This document shows positions 35,893 to 45,135 of a stretch of DNA of 64,000 bases, one piece after another. A program made the translations under genes and the position numbers. Each line of letters begins with the position of its first letter. Within the stretch, counting starts at the first letter, position 1. Under the pieces are notes generated by a model, which was not told the DNA's origin, ran no database searches, and saw only the letters and a program-made list of their open reading frames with translations. The stretch comes from Sulfitobacter sp. SK012 (GTDB lineage Bacteria > Pseudomonadota > Alphaproteobacteria > Rhodobacterales > Rhodobacteraceae): assembly GCF_003352085.1 (NCBI RefSeq), contig NZ_CP025804.1, forward strand, positions 4,464,001 through 4,528,000. The letters run 5' to 3'.

Positions 35893-36626
35893 AGCCCCTC
35901 AAGCCGGTTTTCAAAGAAGGTCTGACGCCGCCCACGCAGCGTGATGTCAAATTTGTAGGCGCGACTGTCCATCGGAACAGTTCTGTTCATATCCAGCGGC
36001 GCAATCAGCGACTCTACTGCCTCGCGCGTCGAAATCGTATCCACGATCGGGCACAGCCAAATGTGCGGATCGCCCTCAAAATACATCTGAGTAATCAACC
36101 GCTGGGCAAAGCCATGACCAAAGACACTAAAATGGATGTGAGCCGGGCGCCAATCGTTCATCCCGTTGGGCCAAGGATAAGGACCGGGTTGGATTGTGCG
36201 GAACTCGTAAGAACCGTCTTCAGCGGTGATCGTTCGCCCACAGCCCCCAAAATTGGGATCAAGCGGGGCAAGATAGCTTTCCTTTCTGTGGCGATAACGT
36301 CCACCTGCATTCGCCTGCCAAAACTCCAGCAGAGCGCCGGGCACCGGGCGGCCCATCTCATCCATGACCCGGCCATGTACAATGATCCGAGGGCCAATTG
36401 CGCATTCGCCCGATTTGGCGAAGTTATGGATCAGATCACTGTCGAGCGCCCCTAACATCTCGTGGCCAAAGACTGGGCCGGTTTCTTCTGACAACGTGGT
36501 CGGGAACGACAATAGTGCCGCCTGCGGGCTGCGCTTCACGGAGGTCTTGTAAGGTGGCGTCAGGGCGGCTGGATGCCGATCCCGGTCGCGCGGAACAAAA
36601 CCGCCCATAGTTGGTGCTTTGCTCAT
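35889..36626 (-). CDS. pcaH: Protocatechuate 3,4-dioxygenase beta subunit
   Basis: 245 residues, the catalytic iron subunit. It opens ring 3,4 of protocatechuate. Motifs: [20 protein letters not shown], tyrosine iron ligands around GGRYRHRK and PGPYPWPNG, and [19 protein letters not shown] with the HxH iron ligands. It overlaps pcaC by 4 bases and pcaG by 4, so the set is translationally coupled. Confidence 0.97.
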   Translation of the reverse strand: MSKAPTMGGFVPRDRDRHPAALTPPYKTSVKRSPQAALLSFPTTLSEETGPVFGHEMLGALDSDLIHNFAKSGECAIGPRIIVHGRVMDEMGRPVPGALLEFWQANAGGRYRHRKESYLAPLDPNFGGCGRTITAEDGSYEFRTIQPGPYPWPNGMNDWRPAHIHFSVFGHGFAQRLITQMYFEGDPHIWLCPIVDTISTREAVESLIAPLDMNRTVPMDSRAYKFDITLRGRRQTFFENRLEGL

Positions 36627-37003
36627 ATCTCCACCCCCATTTCCCGGTAGGTCTCCTTCGCAAGTCTAATCGCGTGATTGGCCTTTGGCACACCGGCATA
36701 GACAGCCACATGCATAAATGCCTGCAGCACCTCTTCGGGTTTGGCACCGGTATTCCGACAGGCTCGTATGTGCATCGGGATCTCGTCGAAATTACCCATT
36801 GCTGCCAACAGCGAAAGCGTCAGCAAGGAACGATCGCGCCTTGAGATCGTATCATCCGCCCAAAGCGTGCCCCAAGCCCCCTCCGTAATCATCGTCTGGA
36901 ATGGCGCGTCAAATGGCATCTTCGTCGCTTCGACACGGTCAACATGCGCATCCCCAAGCACCTCACGGCGCACCTTCATTCCGGCATCAAATCGATCAGA
37001 CAT
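36623..37003 (-). CDS. pcaC: 4-carboxymuconolactone decarboxylase
   Basis: 126 residues, AhpD-fold decarboxylase that converts 4-carboxymuconolactone to 3-oxoadipate enol-lactone. Motifs: [39 protein letters not shown], and [16 protein letters not shown]. It starts the tight pcaC-H-G run. The next enzyme of the route, enol-lactonase PcaD, is not present in this window. Confidence 0.95.
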   Translation of the reverse strand: MSDRFDAGMKVRREVLGDAHVDRVEATKMPFDAPFQTMITEGAWGTLWADDTISRRDRSLLTLSLLAAMGNFDEIPMHIRACRNTGAKPEEVLQAFMHVAVYAGVPKANHAIRLAKETYREMGVEI

Positions 37004-37195
37004 TGGCGTGTTCCTTTAAAAAGGGCGAGAGAATGGCCGCACCGGCCGCCGGGTTTTCAACACAAGACACATAACATGCCCCGTCGAAGGCACGCGAAAT
37101 TGAACACTCTACCAGCGCACTGTTTGGCAGCTGTCCTCTGGGGGCAACATCCATTCGCCTATGCTACGCGCTGCCGTTTGGTTTCGATACCCGCA

Positions 37196-38365
37196 TCAAT
37201 AGGGCAGACCAACATAGTTCTCTGCCATCGCTTTTTGTGCCGCGTCACTGGAGCGCAGGAATTCCAGCTCCGCAACCTGCATCTTGATATCGAATTCAGA
37301 TTGATCCGGGTAGCGGTGCATCAACGATGAAAACCACCAGGAAAACCGCTCGGCCTTCCAGACACGGGCGAGCGCCTTTTCGGAGTACCCATCGATCCCG
37401 GCCTCAGACCCATTTTCATAATAATCGCGCAACCCATTGTAGAGGTAGTGCACATCTGACGCCGCAGTGTTGAGGCCTTTGGCACCCGTAGGCGGTACAA
37501 TATGGGCAGCATCACCGCACAAAAATAAGCGACCCCAGCGCATCGGTTCGGTCACAAATGACCGCAGGGGTGCGATGGATTTCTCAATCGAGGGCCCTGT
37601 TACCAAGCTATCCGCCTGCTCTTTCGGGAGGCGCCGTTTAAGCTCTGCCCAGAACGCCTCATCGGTCCAGTCGTCAGGACTGTCACTCAACGAGCATTGG
37701 ATATAATAGCGGCTCAGCTTGTCATTGCGCATAGAGCACAAGGCAAACCCACGTTCAGAATTCGCATAAATCAGCTCATGATTCACGGGTGGCGTTTCGC
37801 TCAGAATGCCCAGCCAACCAAACGGATAGAGCTTCTCGTATTCCTTTCGCACATCCAGAGGGATCGTTTGACGGCTGACCCCATGGAACCCGTCACAGCC
37901 CGCAACAAAGTCACAATCGATGCGCCGTGCATCACCATCAACATTGTAGGTTAAGTGCGGGCTATCGCTATCCGCGTCATGGATCACAACGTTCTCGACA
38001 TTGAATTCAATCAGGCCGTTCGCTTTTTCACGCGCGTCGTACAAATCCCGTGTCACTTCGGTCTGGCCGTAGATCATCACATGTTCGCCAGCGTGCTTGG
38101 TGAAATCGACGCGAAACATCTCGTCTCCGTAGGACACAAGCGTGCCGTCGTGGGGAAAACCTTCGGCATGCATCCGATCTGCACACCCCGCTTCTTCCAT
38201 CAGGCCGACCAGGCCACGCTCCAACACACCGGCGCGAATACGGCCAAGCACATAGTCCTTAGTCTTGCGCTCCAAAACGATGCTGTCGATACCGCGCACA
38301 TGCAAAAGTTGCGAAAGCAAAAGGCCCGATGGACCGCCGCCGATGATAGCGACCTGTGTTTTCAT
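37196..38365 (-). CDS. pobA: 4-hydroxybenzoate 3-monooxygenase
   Basis: 389-residue FAD monooxygenase that turns 4-hydroxybenzoate into protocatechuate using NADPH and O2. Motifs: the FAD site VAIIGGGPSGLLLSQLLHV, CDFVAGCDGFHGVSRQTI, and the second FAD motif LFLCGDAAHIVPPTGAKGLN. Normal length. It lies 192 bases upstream of pcaC and 180 downstream of pcaB on the same strand, so it may have its own promoter. No PobR regulator is adjacent. Confidence 0.96.
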   Translation of the reverse strand: MKTQVAIIGGGPSGLLLSQLLHVRGIDSIVLERKTKDYVLGRIRAGVLERGLVGLMEEAGCADRMHAEGFPHDGTLVSYGDEMFRVDFTKHAGEHVMIYGQTEVTRDLYDAREKANGLIEFNVENVVIHDADSDSPHLTYNVDGDARRIDCDFVAGCDGFHGVSRQTIPLDVRKEYEKLYPFGWLGILSETPPVNHELIYANSERGFALCSMRNDKLSRYYIQCSLSDSPDDWTDEAFWAELKRRLPKEQADSLVTGPSIEKSIAPLRSFVTEPMRWGRLFLCGDAAHIVPPTGAKGLNTAASDVHYLYNGLRDYYENGSEAGIDGYSEKALARVWKAERFSWWFSSLMHRYPDQSEFDIKMQVAELEFLRSSDAAQKAMAENYVGLPY

Positions 38366-38545
38366 GGTGTCCTCAAATCTGTTGTCGCAAGGTTATGCCG
38401 TGTATAAAACCATGTAAATTGTTGATTCATCTACGTTGATTTCCATTTTGGAAAGCACACACGCCCGACAGGTCAACATGACCCAGCTCTCCCTTTTTGT
38501 GGAGACGGCGCGCCAAGCTAATCTAAAGGCAGTAGTATCCCCCGC

Positions 38546-39610
38546 TTAACCTGCCGAACCGCCAAGACGACGGATCTGCGACAGCAACACCGCGGCATTA
38601 TTGAGCGATGCGCCCGTTGCTTCAAACATCAACGGGAGCGTCATCCACTCCAACGCCCAAGCAGCACCGGAACGTTCCTGCTCGTGGATCATGGATTGCC
38701 CCAAAACGCCCTGCTGTCCCGCGACGAACCGGCCCAACGTTACTAGTGCCTCTGCGCGAATGGGGTTCTGTTTATGCGGCATCGCAGACGATCCCCCTGC
38801 ACCTTCAAGGGCTACTTCGTCTACACCCTGCTGCGCCATCAGCGCGATGTCCTGACCGAGCTTTCCCAACAGCCCAGCTGTTTTCACAAGCCAGTTTCCT
38901 AGATCAAGGATGGCGCTGCGGTCCGCATGCCAAAGAGGCACCACTTTCAGGCCAAGCGTATCAGCCACATGCGTAGCGACCGCATCAGCCTGTGCCTGCG
39001 GTTTATCTCGCAACCCAACAGCTCCCCCAGCCTGGAGGACCCGACTTTGTTCGATAAGAACGGTCAGTGCGTGAAGCTGCTGGGCCAATGGGCCGCGCCA
39101 GATGCGCAGTCGGTCATGAACCGTAATCGGTAACGCAGCCTGCATCCGGGTACGCCCCATCATCGCGTTGTTGCCAAATGCGTCATCCAAACCATCAAGC
39201 TGCACCAATATCGCAGCCCCCCTTGCCGCGAAGACCGAAAGCAAATGCTGACATGTCATGATCATCGCAGTGTCGATCACGTCCTGGCTGGTGGTGCCGG
39301 TATGAACCGCTTTCTGTACTGGCTCTGGCATTCCAGCGCGCAACTGGCTCACCAGATTGGGCAGCGGCAGTCCGTCCACATCGCTTGCCGCAGATAGCCC
39401 TGAGAAATCTGGCGTGAACGCGTCAATCGCAGCAAGGGCGGCGCTTTCCGAAGCCTGATCAACAACTCCGACACGGGCCAAGGCTTGGGTCCAAGCCCGC
39501 TCGAACGTGATCATGCGGGAGACGAAAATCTCAGCTGAAAACGCATCTGCGACTTCGCCATCTTGAAACAGTTGCCCAAAGAGGCCGGTGCGGGTGAATG
39601 CGTTGGACAT
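38546..39610 (-). CDS. pcaB: 3-carboxy-cis,cis-muconate cycloisomerase
   Basis: About 354 residues of the fumarase/aspartase superfamily. It lactonises 3-carboxymuconate. Motifs: AVHTGTTSQDVIDTAMIM, the signature GSSAMPHKQNPIRAEALV with the active loop, and MMGRTRMQAALPI. The ATG at 39610 follows AAGGAGGGCACC; the longer frame to 39676 is rejected. It is shorter than typical PcaB because the final domain is brief. It heads the pca/pob run. Confidence 0.93.
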   Translation of the reverse strand: MSNAFTRTGLFGQLFQDGEVADAFSAEIFVSRMITFERAWTQALARVGVVDQASESAALAAIDAFTPDFSGLSAASDVDGLPLPNLVSQLRAGMPEPVQKAVHTGTTSQDVIDTAMIMTCQHLLSVFAARGAAILVQLDGLDDAFGNNAMMGRTRMQAALPITVHDRLRIWRGPLAQQLHALTVLIEQSRVLQAGGAVGLRDKPQAQADAVATHVADTLGLKVVPLWHADRSAILDLGNWLVKTAGLLGKLGQDIALMAQQGVDEVALEGAGGSSAMPHKQNPIRAEALVTLGRFVAGQQGVLGQSMIHEQERSGAAWALEWMTLPLMFEATGASLNNAAVLLSQIRRLGGSAG

Positions 39611-39669
39611 GGTGCCCTCCTTGGGCTGGCGTATTTCGACCGACCCAATAACAAGCCCATGATCGAGCA

Positions 39670-39846
39670 ATGCCAATGGAAACGGATCACCCTCTCATAC
39701 CCGAACTTACGTCCATTGCCAGATTTCTTGCGCCGAGCGATACATTAGAAATTCTTCACGCTCAGCCATCAGGTGGTACATGTGGGTTTTGTCTGTGCAC
39801 TAGCGAATGGCACGACGATGGATACGATCGCCTGCCTACTCGTTAA
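39670..39846 (+). CDS. Possible small protein, 58 aa, with CGFCLC motif
   Basis: ATG CCA ATG GAA ACG opens a 58-codon frame: MPMETDHPLIPELTSIARFL near the start, then GGTCGFCLCTSEWHDDGYDR. It is divergent from pcaB, 59 bases away. The composition looks protein-like, and the CxxCxC cluster could bind metal or form disulfides. The ribosome site is weak and I know no homologue. It could be the tail of a decayed gene. The rest of 39611-40009 shows nothing else. Confidence 0.3.
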   Translation: MPMETDHPLIPELTSIARFLAPSDTLEILHAQPSGGTCGFCLCTSEWHDDGYDRLPTR

Positions 39847-40009
39847 GGACCCCCGGCTTCGAGGCTCTGAAAAATCGTCGAAAGGCTGGCATAAGCCTAC
39901 GCAATGATGCAGGTTTTATGCCAAATGAACGATCAACATATTTAACGCGGGGCCATATCTGAACATGAAAACTGCTCGCGCTCAAAAACAATGAAGCTGG
40001 TGTAGACCT

Positions 40010-41671
40010 ATGACCAAACCCAAGAACGTCCTTTTCATCATGTTTGACCAACTACGTTGGGATTATCTTAGCTGCGCAGGGCATCCGCATTTGCATACGC
40101 CAAACATTGATGCGCTCGCCGCTGAGGGCGTGCGCTTCTCGCGGACATATGTGCAGTCACCGATCTGTGGGTCCTCCCGGATGAGCTTTTACACCGGACG
40201 TTACGTGCATTCGCATGGGGCCACCTGGAACCGCGTACCGCTTAAGGTTGGTGAACGCACCATGGGTGATCACCTACGGGATGCTGGTATGGATTGCTGG
40301 CTGGTCGGCAAAACGCATATGAAGGCAGATGACGAAGGCATGGAGCGCCTCGGCATTCCTCGCGATACAGTTATTGGAGCGCGGGTCGAGCAATGTGGCT
40401 TTGACGTTTGGGAACGCGACGACGGGATGCGCCCCGAGGGACCAGACGGTTTCTATGATCCTAAAGGTGCCGAAACTTACAACACATATCTGCGCGACAA
40501 AGGCTACGATTCCGCCAATCCATGGCATGATTATGCTAACTCTGGTCGCAACAAAGATGACCCCGAAGAAATGGCCTCTGGATGGTTTCTTAAAAACTCC
40601 CGCAAAGCTGCTGTGGTTGAAAACGACGATTCCGAAACGCCGTACATGACCAGCCGCGCGATCGAATTTATGGCTCAGGCTGACGACACGCCATGGTGTT
40701 TGCACCTGAGCTATATCAAACCGCACTGGCCCTATATCGCGCCTGCTCCGTACAACGATGTGTACGGCCCTGAGCACGTGATCCCTGTTGTCCGCGACCC
40801 CCGCGAACAGCAAGAGGCGCATCCGGTTTACAAGGCCTTCATGGAGGGGCGCGTTGGCAAGGCCTTTAGCCGAAACGAGGTCCGCGAAGCGGTGATCCCG
40901 GCCTACATGGGCTTGATCAAGCAATGTGATGACCAGATGGGCAGGCTTTTTCAGTGGCTTAAAGACAACGGGCGCTGGGACGACACACTGATTGTCGTGA
41001 CATCAGACCACGGTGATTATCTGGGCGATCATTGGATGGGTGAAAAAGACCTGTTTCACGAGCCTTCGGTCAAAGTGCCGCTTATTATCCGAGATCCTTC
41101 AAAGGCCGCTGACGGTACACGCGGCACCGTTTGTGATGAACTAGTTGAGGCCATTGATCTTGCCCCTACTTTTCTTGATTACGCAGGCGGCGAAGCCAAG
41201 CCGCATATCCTTGAGGGGCGGTCGCTAAAGCCATGGCTTCACGGCGAAACCCCAGATTGGCGTGATTTTGCGATCAGCGAATATGACTATTCCCAAAAGG
41301 CCGAGGCATCGATGTTAGCTGCGACACCTAGTCAGGCACGGCTCTTTATGGTGGCAGACGCAAATTGGAAATTCATGCATGCCGAAGGTCTGCGCTGCCA
41401 GCTTTTCGACCTGCAAAACGACCCCGATGAACTCGTCGACCTTTGGGACAGTCCTGATCACTGCGACATCATCAAGTTGATGTACGATCGGCTCGCAAAT
41501 TGGGCAATCCGGCAATCCCAAAGGACCACAAAAAGCGATGCTGAAATCCTTGCGAAGGGCAGTGGATCGGGCGGGCTTGGGGTCGTATTGGGCGTCTACG
41601 ATGAGACTGAAATCGCTCTGCCTGTGACGCAATTTTACCGTGGCAAACCGCGCCCCGGCCCTTCGCAATAG
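40010..41671 (+). CDS. Sulfatase/phosphonate monoester hydrolase-family protein
   Basis: 553 residues of the alkaline-phosphatase superfamily sulfatase branch. It hydrolyses sulfate or phosphonate esters with a formylglycine nucleophile. It has LFIMFDQLRWDYL with the metal Asp13, the nucleophile region SPICGSSRMSFYTGRYVHSH with Cys53, GKTHMKAD, PHWPYIAP and TSDHGDYLGDHWMGEKD with metal ligands. The usual CxPxR motif reads C-G-S-S-R here. It has no signal peptide, so it may be cytoplasmic. The neighbouring pca genes are not obviously related. Confidence 0.9.
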   Translation: MTKPKNVLFIMFDQLRWDYLSCAGHPHLHTPNIDALAAEGVRFSRTYVQSPICGSSRMSFYTGRYVHSHGATWNRVPLKVGERTMGDHLRDAGMDCWLVGKTHMKADDEGMERLGIPRDTVIGARVEQCGFDVWERDDGMRPEGPDGFYDPKGAETYNTYLRDKGYDSANPWHDYANSGRNKDDPEEMASGWFLKNSRKAAVVENDDSETPYMTSRAIEFMAQADDTPWCLHLSYIKPHWPYIAPAPYNDVYGPEHVIPVVRDPREQQEAHPVYKAFMEGRVGKAFSRNEVREAVIPAYMGLIKQCDDQMGRLFQWLKDNGRWDDTLIVVTSDHGDYLGDHWMGEKDLFHEPSVKVPLIIRDPSKAADGTRGTVCDELVEAIDLAPTFLDYAGGEAKPHILEGRSLKPWLHGETPDWRDFAISEYDYSQKAEASMLAATPSQARLFMVADANWKFMHAEGLRCQLFDLQNDPDELVDLWDSPDHCDIIKLMYDRLANWAIRQSQRTTKSDAEILAKGSGSGGLGVVLGVYDETEIALPVTQFYRGKPRPGPSQ

Positions 41672-41944
41672 CGTGTTCGTCGAAAATAGCTCAGGTAATT
41701 GAAAGTTGAACGAACATCCCAAAGCGTGCGGCTATTACGCTTGATTCGAGCTTGATGTTAAAGGATGGACCGCCGTTGTGGTAGCTAAGTCCGGGGGCAA
41801 GACACCCCATTTTTCAAACGGCCTCACTTAGTTGTGTGCACTTTAACCCTCAAGCAAATGGCAAGAATGGGTCCGGCCATTTCTGGTCGAACCCATTATA
41901 TTGCAAAGCCAAACTAAGTTCCGAAGCAGGGCTAAGGTTAAATA

Positions 41945-42319
41945 TTAGCCTACGACGTTATAGCCACGTCCGCGCATACAGTTCTTCACGATGGCCTCTC
42001 GGTCGGCGTTTTTCTTCAGTGCGTTGCCCGTCAAACCGACCAATGCCCCGACTGCAGCCGCTTCACCAAGATTGCTGCTATTGTCATTGATAATAACTGA
42101 CGACGCTGCAGCAACACCTGCACCTGTAGCAACATCGCGGCCTGTGCTACCATCTATCGAAGCCTGAGACGCAGCCAAACCCTGACATTGTGCAAGATCT
42201 GAGTTGTAGTTCGGGCCAACCGCACCGTCGATTACGGGTGTATAGTTGGCACCGGAGTTTTCACAGGCCGCAAGCAGACAAATGAATGAAACAGCGGTGG
42301 TTTTTGCGAGCACATTCAT
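41945..42319 (-). CDS. Glycine-zipper-containing lipoprotein
   Basis: 124 residues. Signal peptide with a lipobox LLAAC (Cys near residue 19). The mature part has AAAVGALVGLTGNALKK and GRDVATGAGVAAASS, glycine/alanine zipper repeats that insert in or pack against membranes, and a CMRGRGYNVVG ending typical of such proteins. It is probably an outer-membrane lipoprotein of unknown role. It lies 273 bases after the sulfatase gene, converging with it. Confidence 0.75.
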   Translation of the reverse strand: MNVLAKTTAVSFICLLAACENSGANYTPVIDGAVGPNYNSDLAQCQGLAASQASIDGSTGRDVATGAGVAAASSVIINDNSSNLGEAAAVGALVGLTGNALKKNADREAIVKNCMRGRGYNVVG

Positions 42320-42430
42320 AGAGAACCTCCTAGATTTTTAAAATATCAACAATATCGGGCCGCATAACCCAATAGATGACATCAGTCTAACTCACTCCCA
42401 CCAATAAGACCAACACACCTCCTGCGCTAG

Positions 42431-42829
42431 TTTCTGTGGTCTGACCTGGCAGGCGGATCGAACACTTCCAGGGAAGATCGGCATGCAGCGAAGATCACGA
42501 GATCAGCAACAGCAGATTTATCTGATGATGATTTGCAGCACGCGCTTCAAGCTTTGTGGCTTAATGGCACGGACATCATCTAAGGTGAAAAATTCTTTGC
42601 CAGCCCCACCGATACGCTTCGCACGCGCGCAGATTATGACGCCACCTTTGAGATGCGGTTTAGTGTTTTTGAAGGTGCTGCAGACCTTAGCGCAAAACGT
42701 GGTTCGTTGACTGACCCATTCTGCGTCAACTGGTGCCCTATCTATTCAGACAACAATCTTTTGGGTGGTTGGATGTCAGGATTGCTCTCGCAAACGTTCG
42801 AAACAGCGGTGCCATTAACGGCCCACTGA
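42431..42829 (+). pseudogene. Possible decayed gene remnant
   Basis: One frame reads protein-like text for 50 codons (including DRHAAKITRSATADLSDDDL and LQHALQALWLNGTDII), stops at TAA 42581-42583, then continues in the same frame for 81 codons with DTLRTRADYDATFEMRFSVF and GAADLSAKRGSLTD, up to TGA 42827-42829. No start codon fits. In the last 120 bases another frame also looks protein-like (VRIALANVRNSGAINGPLIF), so a frameshift may be present. I do not recognise the family. Confidence 0.3.
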
Positions 42830-42883
42830 TATTCAGTTTTCCAGTCTGCTGAATTCACCCACAAAGGAACGATCACACTTTGC

Positions 42884-43516
42884 TTATTTGTGCAGGATTT
42901 CGAACCAGAGCCCATCGATGCTTATTGAAGTATCTTCGCCGCAATGGAAGAGATAGTACGTTAGATTTTGCTGCGACTTCCTGGCGATATTGCCCCGGCC
43001 GACAATGGACTGCGCAGAAATTGCCGGTGTTCCGCTCGTATGTTTGGGCAATTTGAGATTCTGAACCGGCGACACCAAAATATCGCTGTTGGGGGCCATT
43101 GGGGCAAGTGAACCTTGCGGAATAAAAATGGGGTTTGCTTCTGGGTGTAGCGACAGGAATTTCGTATCAAGCTGGATTTTATCAATCCACTTCACGGGCA
43201 GGTAATCACCCGAAATGGTTCTTACCGGGTCGCGAAGGCGCAGTGCCTCGATGGGTAGATTTCCGAACGACGTGGCAACGCGTGCACCCGCTACAAATCC
43301 TGGTAATGTCCAAGATAACGCGTCGCGTTGCGGCCGAGGGCGTTTCGTCGCAACCTCGCTAGAATCCAGCTTCATCATTACATTTTCTAGTAACTGATCG
43401 TCGTCAATAGTCTGTAACATTGGGTACTCACAAATAGCTTCGTTAGTAATCGAACTGGGCAACGTCTTGTTGTCTCGAAATGCGTTTGACGTGTTCTTTG
43501 ATGGGGCCGGATTCAA
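42884..43516 (-). CDS. Divergent Hint-domain protein lacking the catalytic Cys
   Basis: 210 residues from a TTG, or 178 from ATG 43420. The central part resembles the Hint (hedgehog/intein) module of alphaproteobacterial secreted proteins: LPGFVAGARVATSFGNLPIE, LRLRDPVRTISGDYLPVKWI, then HPEANPIFIPQGSLAPM and DILVSPVQNL. The usual Cys at the start of the module (CFxxGT) is Val here, so the self-splicing step would not work. The N-terminal start and any export signal are uncertain. Confidence 0.6.
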   Translation of the reverse strand: MNPAPSKNTSNAFRDNKTLPSSITNEAICEYPMLQTIDDDQLLENVMMKLDSSEVATKRPRPQRDALSWTLPGFVAGARVATSFGNLPIEALRLRDPVRTISGDYLPVKWIDKIQLDTKFLSLHPEANPIFIPQGSLAPMAPNSDILVSPVQNLKLPKHTSGTPAISAQSIVGRGNIARKSQQNLTYYLFHCGEDTSISIDGLWFEILHK

Positions 43517-43749
43517 CCCTTACCCATCAAGTCATTGCTTTCAGAATAATCATACCGGTGATCGCAGTGATTATGACGCGCTTCAAATAGACGCGCCTTA
43601 TTGCAACTCGATCAGGAATCGAGTTCTCAGATAGTGAAACTGAATGTTGTTTTCTGGCTGAATCCCAGCAATCTGAGACAGATGGATCTTGAAAATAGTT
43701 CACTGGTTAAACCTCACGTAACAATCCAGACTATACAAATCTGGTTCTT

Positions 43750-43784
43750 AAAAAAAGGACCGCACAGGGCAGACTGTGCGGTCC
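43750..43784 (-). terminator. Strong terminator with no gene assigned
   Basis: On the minus strand GGACCGCACAG-TCTGCC-CTGTGCGGTCC (a perfect 11-base stem) is followed by TTTTTTTAAG. It is 560 bases downstream of the petC stop, too far to be its first terminator, and no minus-strand gene is seen between. Confidence 0.8.
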
Positions 43785-43785
43785 G

Positions 43786-44343
43786 TACTCTTCACTGCAA
43801 AGCACTGTCAGCCAATGGGATGTATTGGACAGACCTTCCGATGCATTGCGAATGATGGCCTTCTCAAACACTTGGAAGAAAAATAATTTCCAACAAGGCC
43901 ACAATCAGTCAAACGCTCTATGCAATCAATTTATGCTAACTGCAGATGTTTAAGGAACTTGTTGAATATAATTTTTTTCGGAGAACAGATGCACCATTGC
44001 AGGGTGATTTGATTACCCATTCTTCTGTGAACAATAGGGTGAATTGGGCGTGCAAACTCTGGGATTTCCTGCAGCTTTGGAAATAATACCGCCGCAGATC
44101 GACACAAACCACAAGATCACTGTGCGTTTATCAATACATAGCCCTGACAACATCGGGCAAACATTCATAATCTGATGGGGAGCTTTGATCTGTCGCCTGA
44201 TGTCTGGATGTTTGAACACGACATCATCGGCATATCGAAAAGGGATGGTGGGGCGCTACGGTCTTTCATTGCGGACAAAAAACCGCAGCGCCTTCATTTC
44301 AATCGAAGCAACGCCCGCCACTCGAGGTGGGCATTGACAGGTA
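43786..44343. other. Gene-poor interval between orphan terminator and petC
   Basis: AT-rich, with no convincing reading frame on either strand. A minus-strand small RNA ending at the 43750-43784 terminator could start here. The petC 3' end has a weak GCCCACC...GTGGCGGGC hairpin at about 44311-44330. I cannot identify a known RNA family. Confidence 0.4.
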
Positions 44344-45129
44344 TTAGTCCTCTTTGTGCTTGATCGGTGCCCAAAGACGCTTGTTGGTCAGATAAAGAAG
44401 CACAGACAAAAGCGTCAGCAAGATAACACCTGTAAAACCAGCCTGTTTTCTTGCTGCCATTTTCGGTTCGGCCGTCCACATCAAAAAGGCTGAAACGTCT
44501 TCTGCCATGTGGTGAACGTCGTTTGCGTGGCCATCAGCAAACTCAACCTGCTCATCATAAAGCGGTGGCGCCATTGAGATCCAACCAAAGACGGAGTTCT
44601 CATAAAAGGTTGTCCCCGCCTCCTCTTTTTCCTCACCGGTATAGCCAGAAAGCAGAGCAGCAATGTACTCAGCCCCACCAATACCTTTGAAGAACTGGTT
44701 GATGCCAAGGCCGTAAGGGCCGTGAAAACCAGCGCGCTTTTTGGCCATCAGTGACAGGTCAGGTGCATCTTCCAATCCCGATTCAGGGAAATGGTCTACA
44801 GGCGTACCTTCACGGGTGTCATCCAACTCAGCATCGAAAATATCCCATTGCTTGGAGTACTCGATCACTTGGTCTTCTGGCAGCGCGGGGCCGCTTTCAG
44901 ATCCAAGCGTCCGCAACGCCACAAACTTCAGACCGTGACAGGCAGAGCAGACCTCTGTGTAAATCTGAAGGCCGCGCTGCAGCTGGTTGGTGTCGTATGA
45001 GCCAAATGGACCATCGAATGAGAAATCGATGTTCTCAATATGCCCAGAGCTCCCACCGGCTGCAAATGCAGTCGGAGCGATTGCTACGGCCATAGCGGCG
45101 GCAAGGATGTGTTTTTTCATCATTTTCAT
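44344..45129 (-). CDS. petC: Cytochrome c1 of the bc1 complex
   Basis: 261 residues. Signal peptide (ending AFAAGG), then the heme c site [17 protein letters not shown] (CxxCH), a [11 protein letters not shown] region with the probable axial Met, and a C-terminal membrane anchor ([18 protein letters not shown]). It passes electrons from the Rieske protein to soluble or membrane cytochrome c. It is the last gene of the petABC operon, six bases after petB. Confidence 0.97.
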   Translation of the reverse strand: MKMMKKHILAAAMAVAIAPTAFAAGGSSGHIENIDFSFDGPFGSYDTNQLQRGLQIYTEVCSACHGLKFVALRTLGSESGPALPEDQVIEYSKQWDIFDAELDDTREGTPVDHFPESGLEDAPDLSLMAKKRAGFHGPYGLGINQFFKGIGGAEYIAALLSGYTGEEKEEAGTTFYENSVFGWISMAPPLYDEQVEFADGHANDVHHMAEDVSAFLMWTAEPKMAARKQAGFTGVILLTLLSVLLYLTNKRLWAPIKHKED

Positions 45130-45135
45130 GTCCGT

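Noticed and set aside
43601..43855. 84-residue + strand frame in the petC-Hint gap
   Set aside because: It runs through the strong terminator hairpin and has no ribosome site; treated as non-coding.
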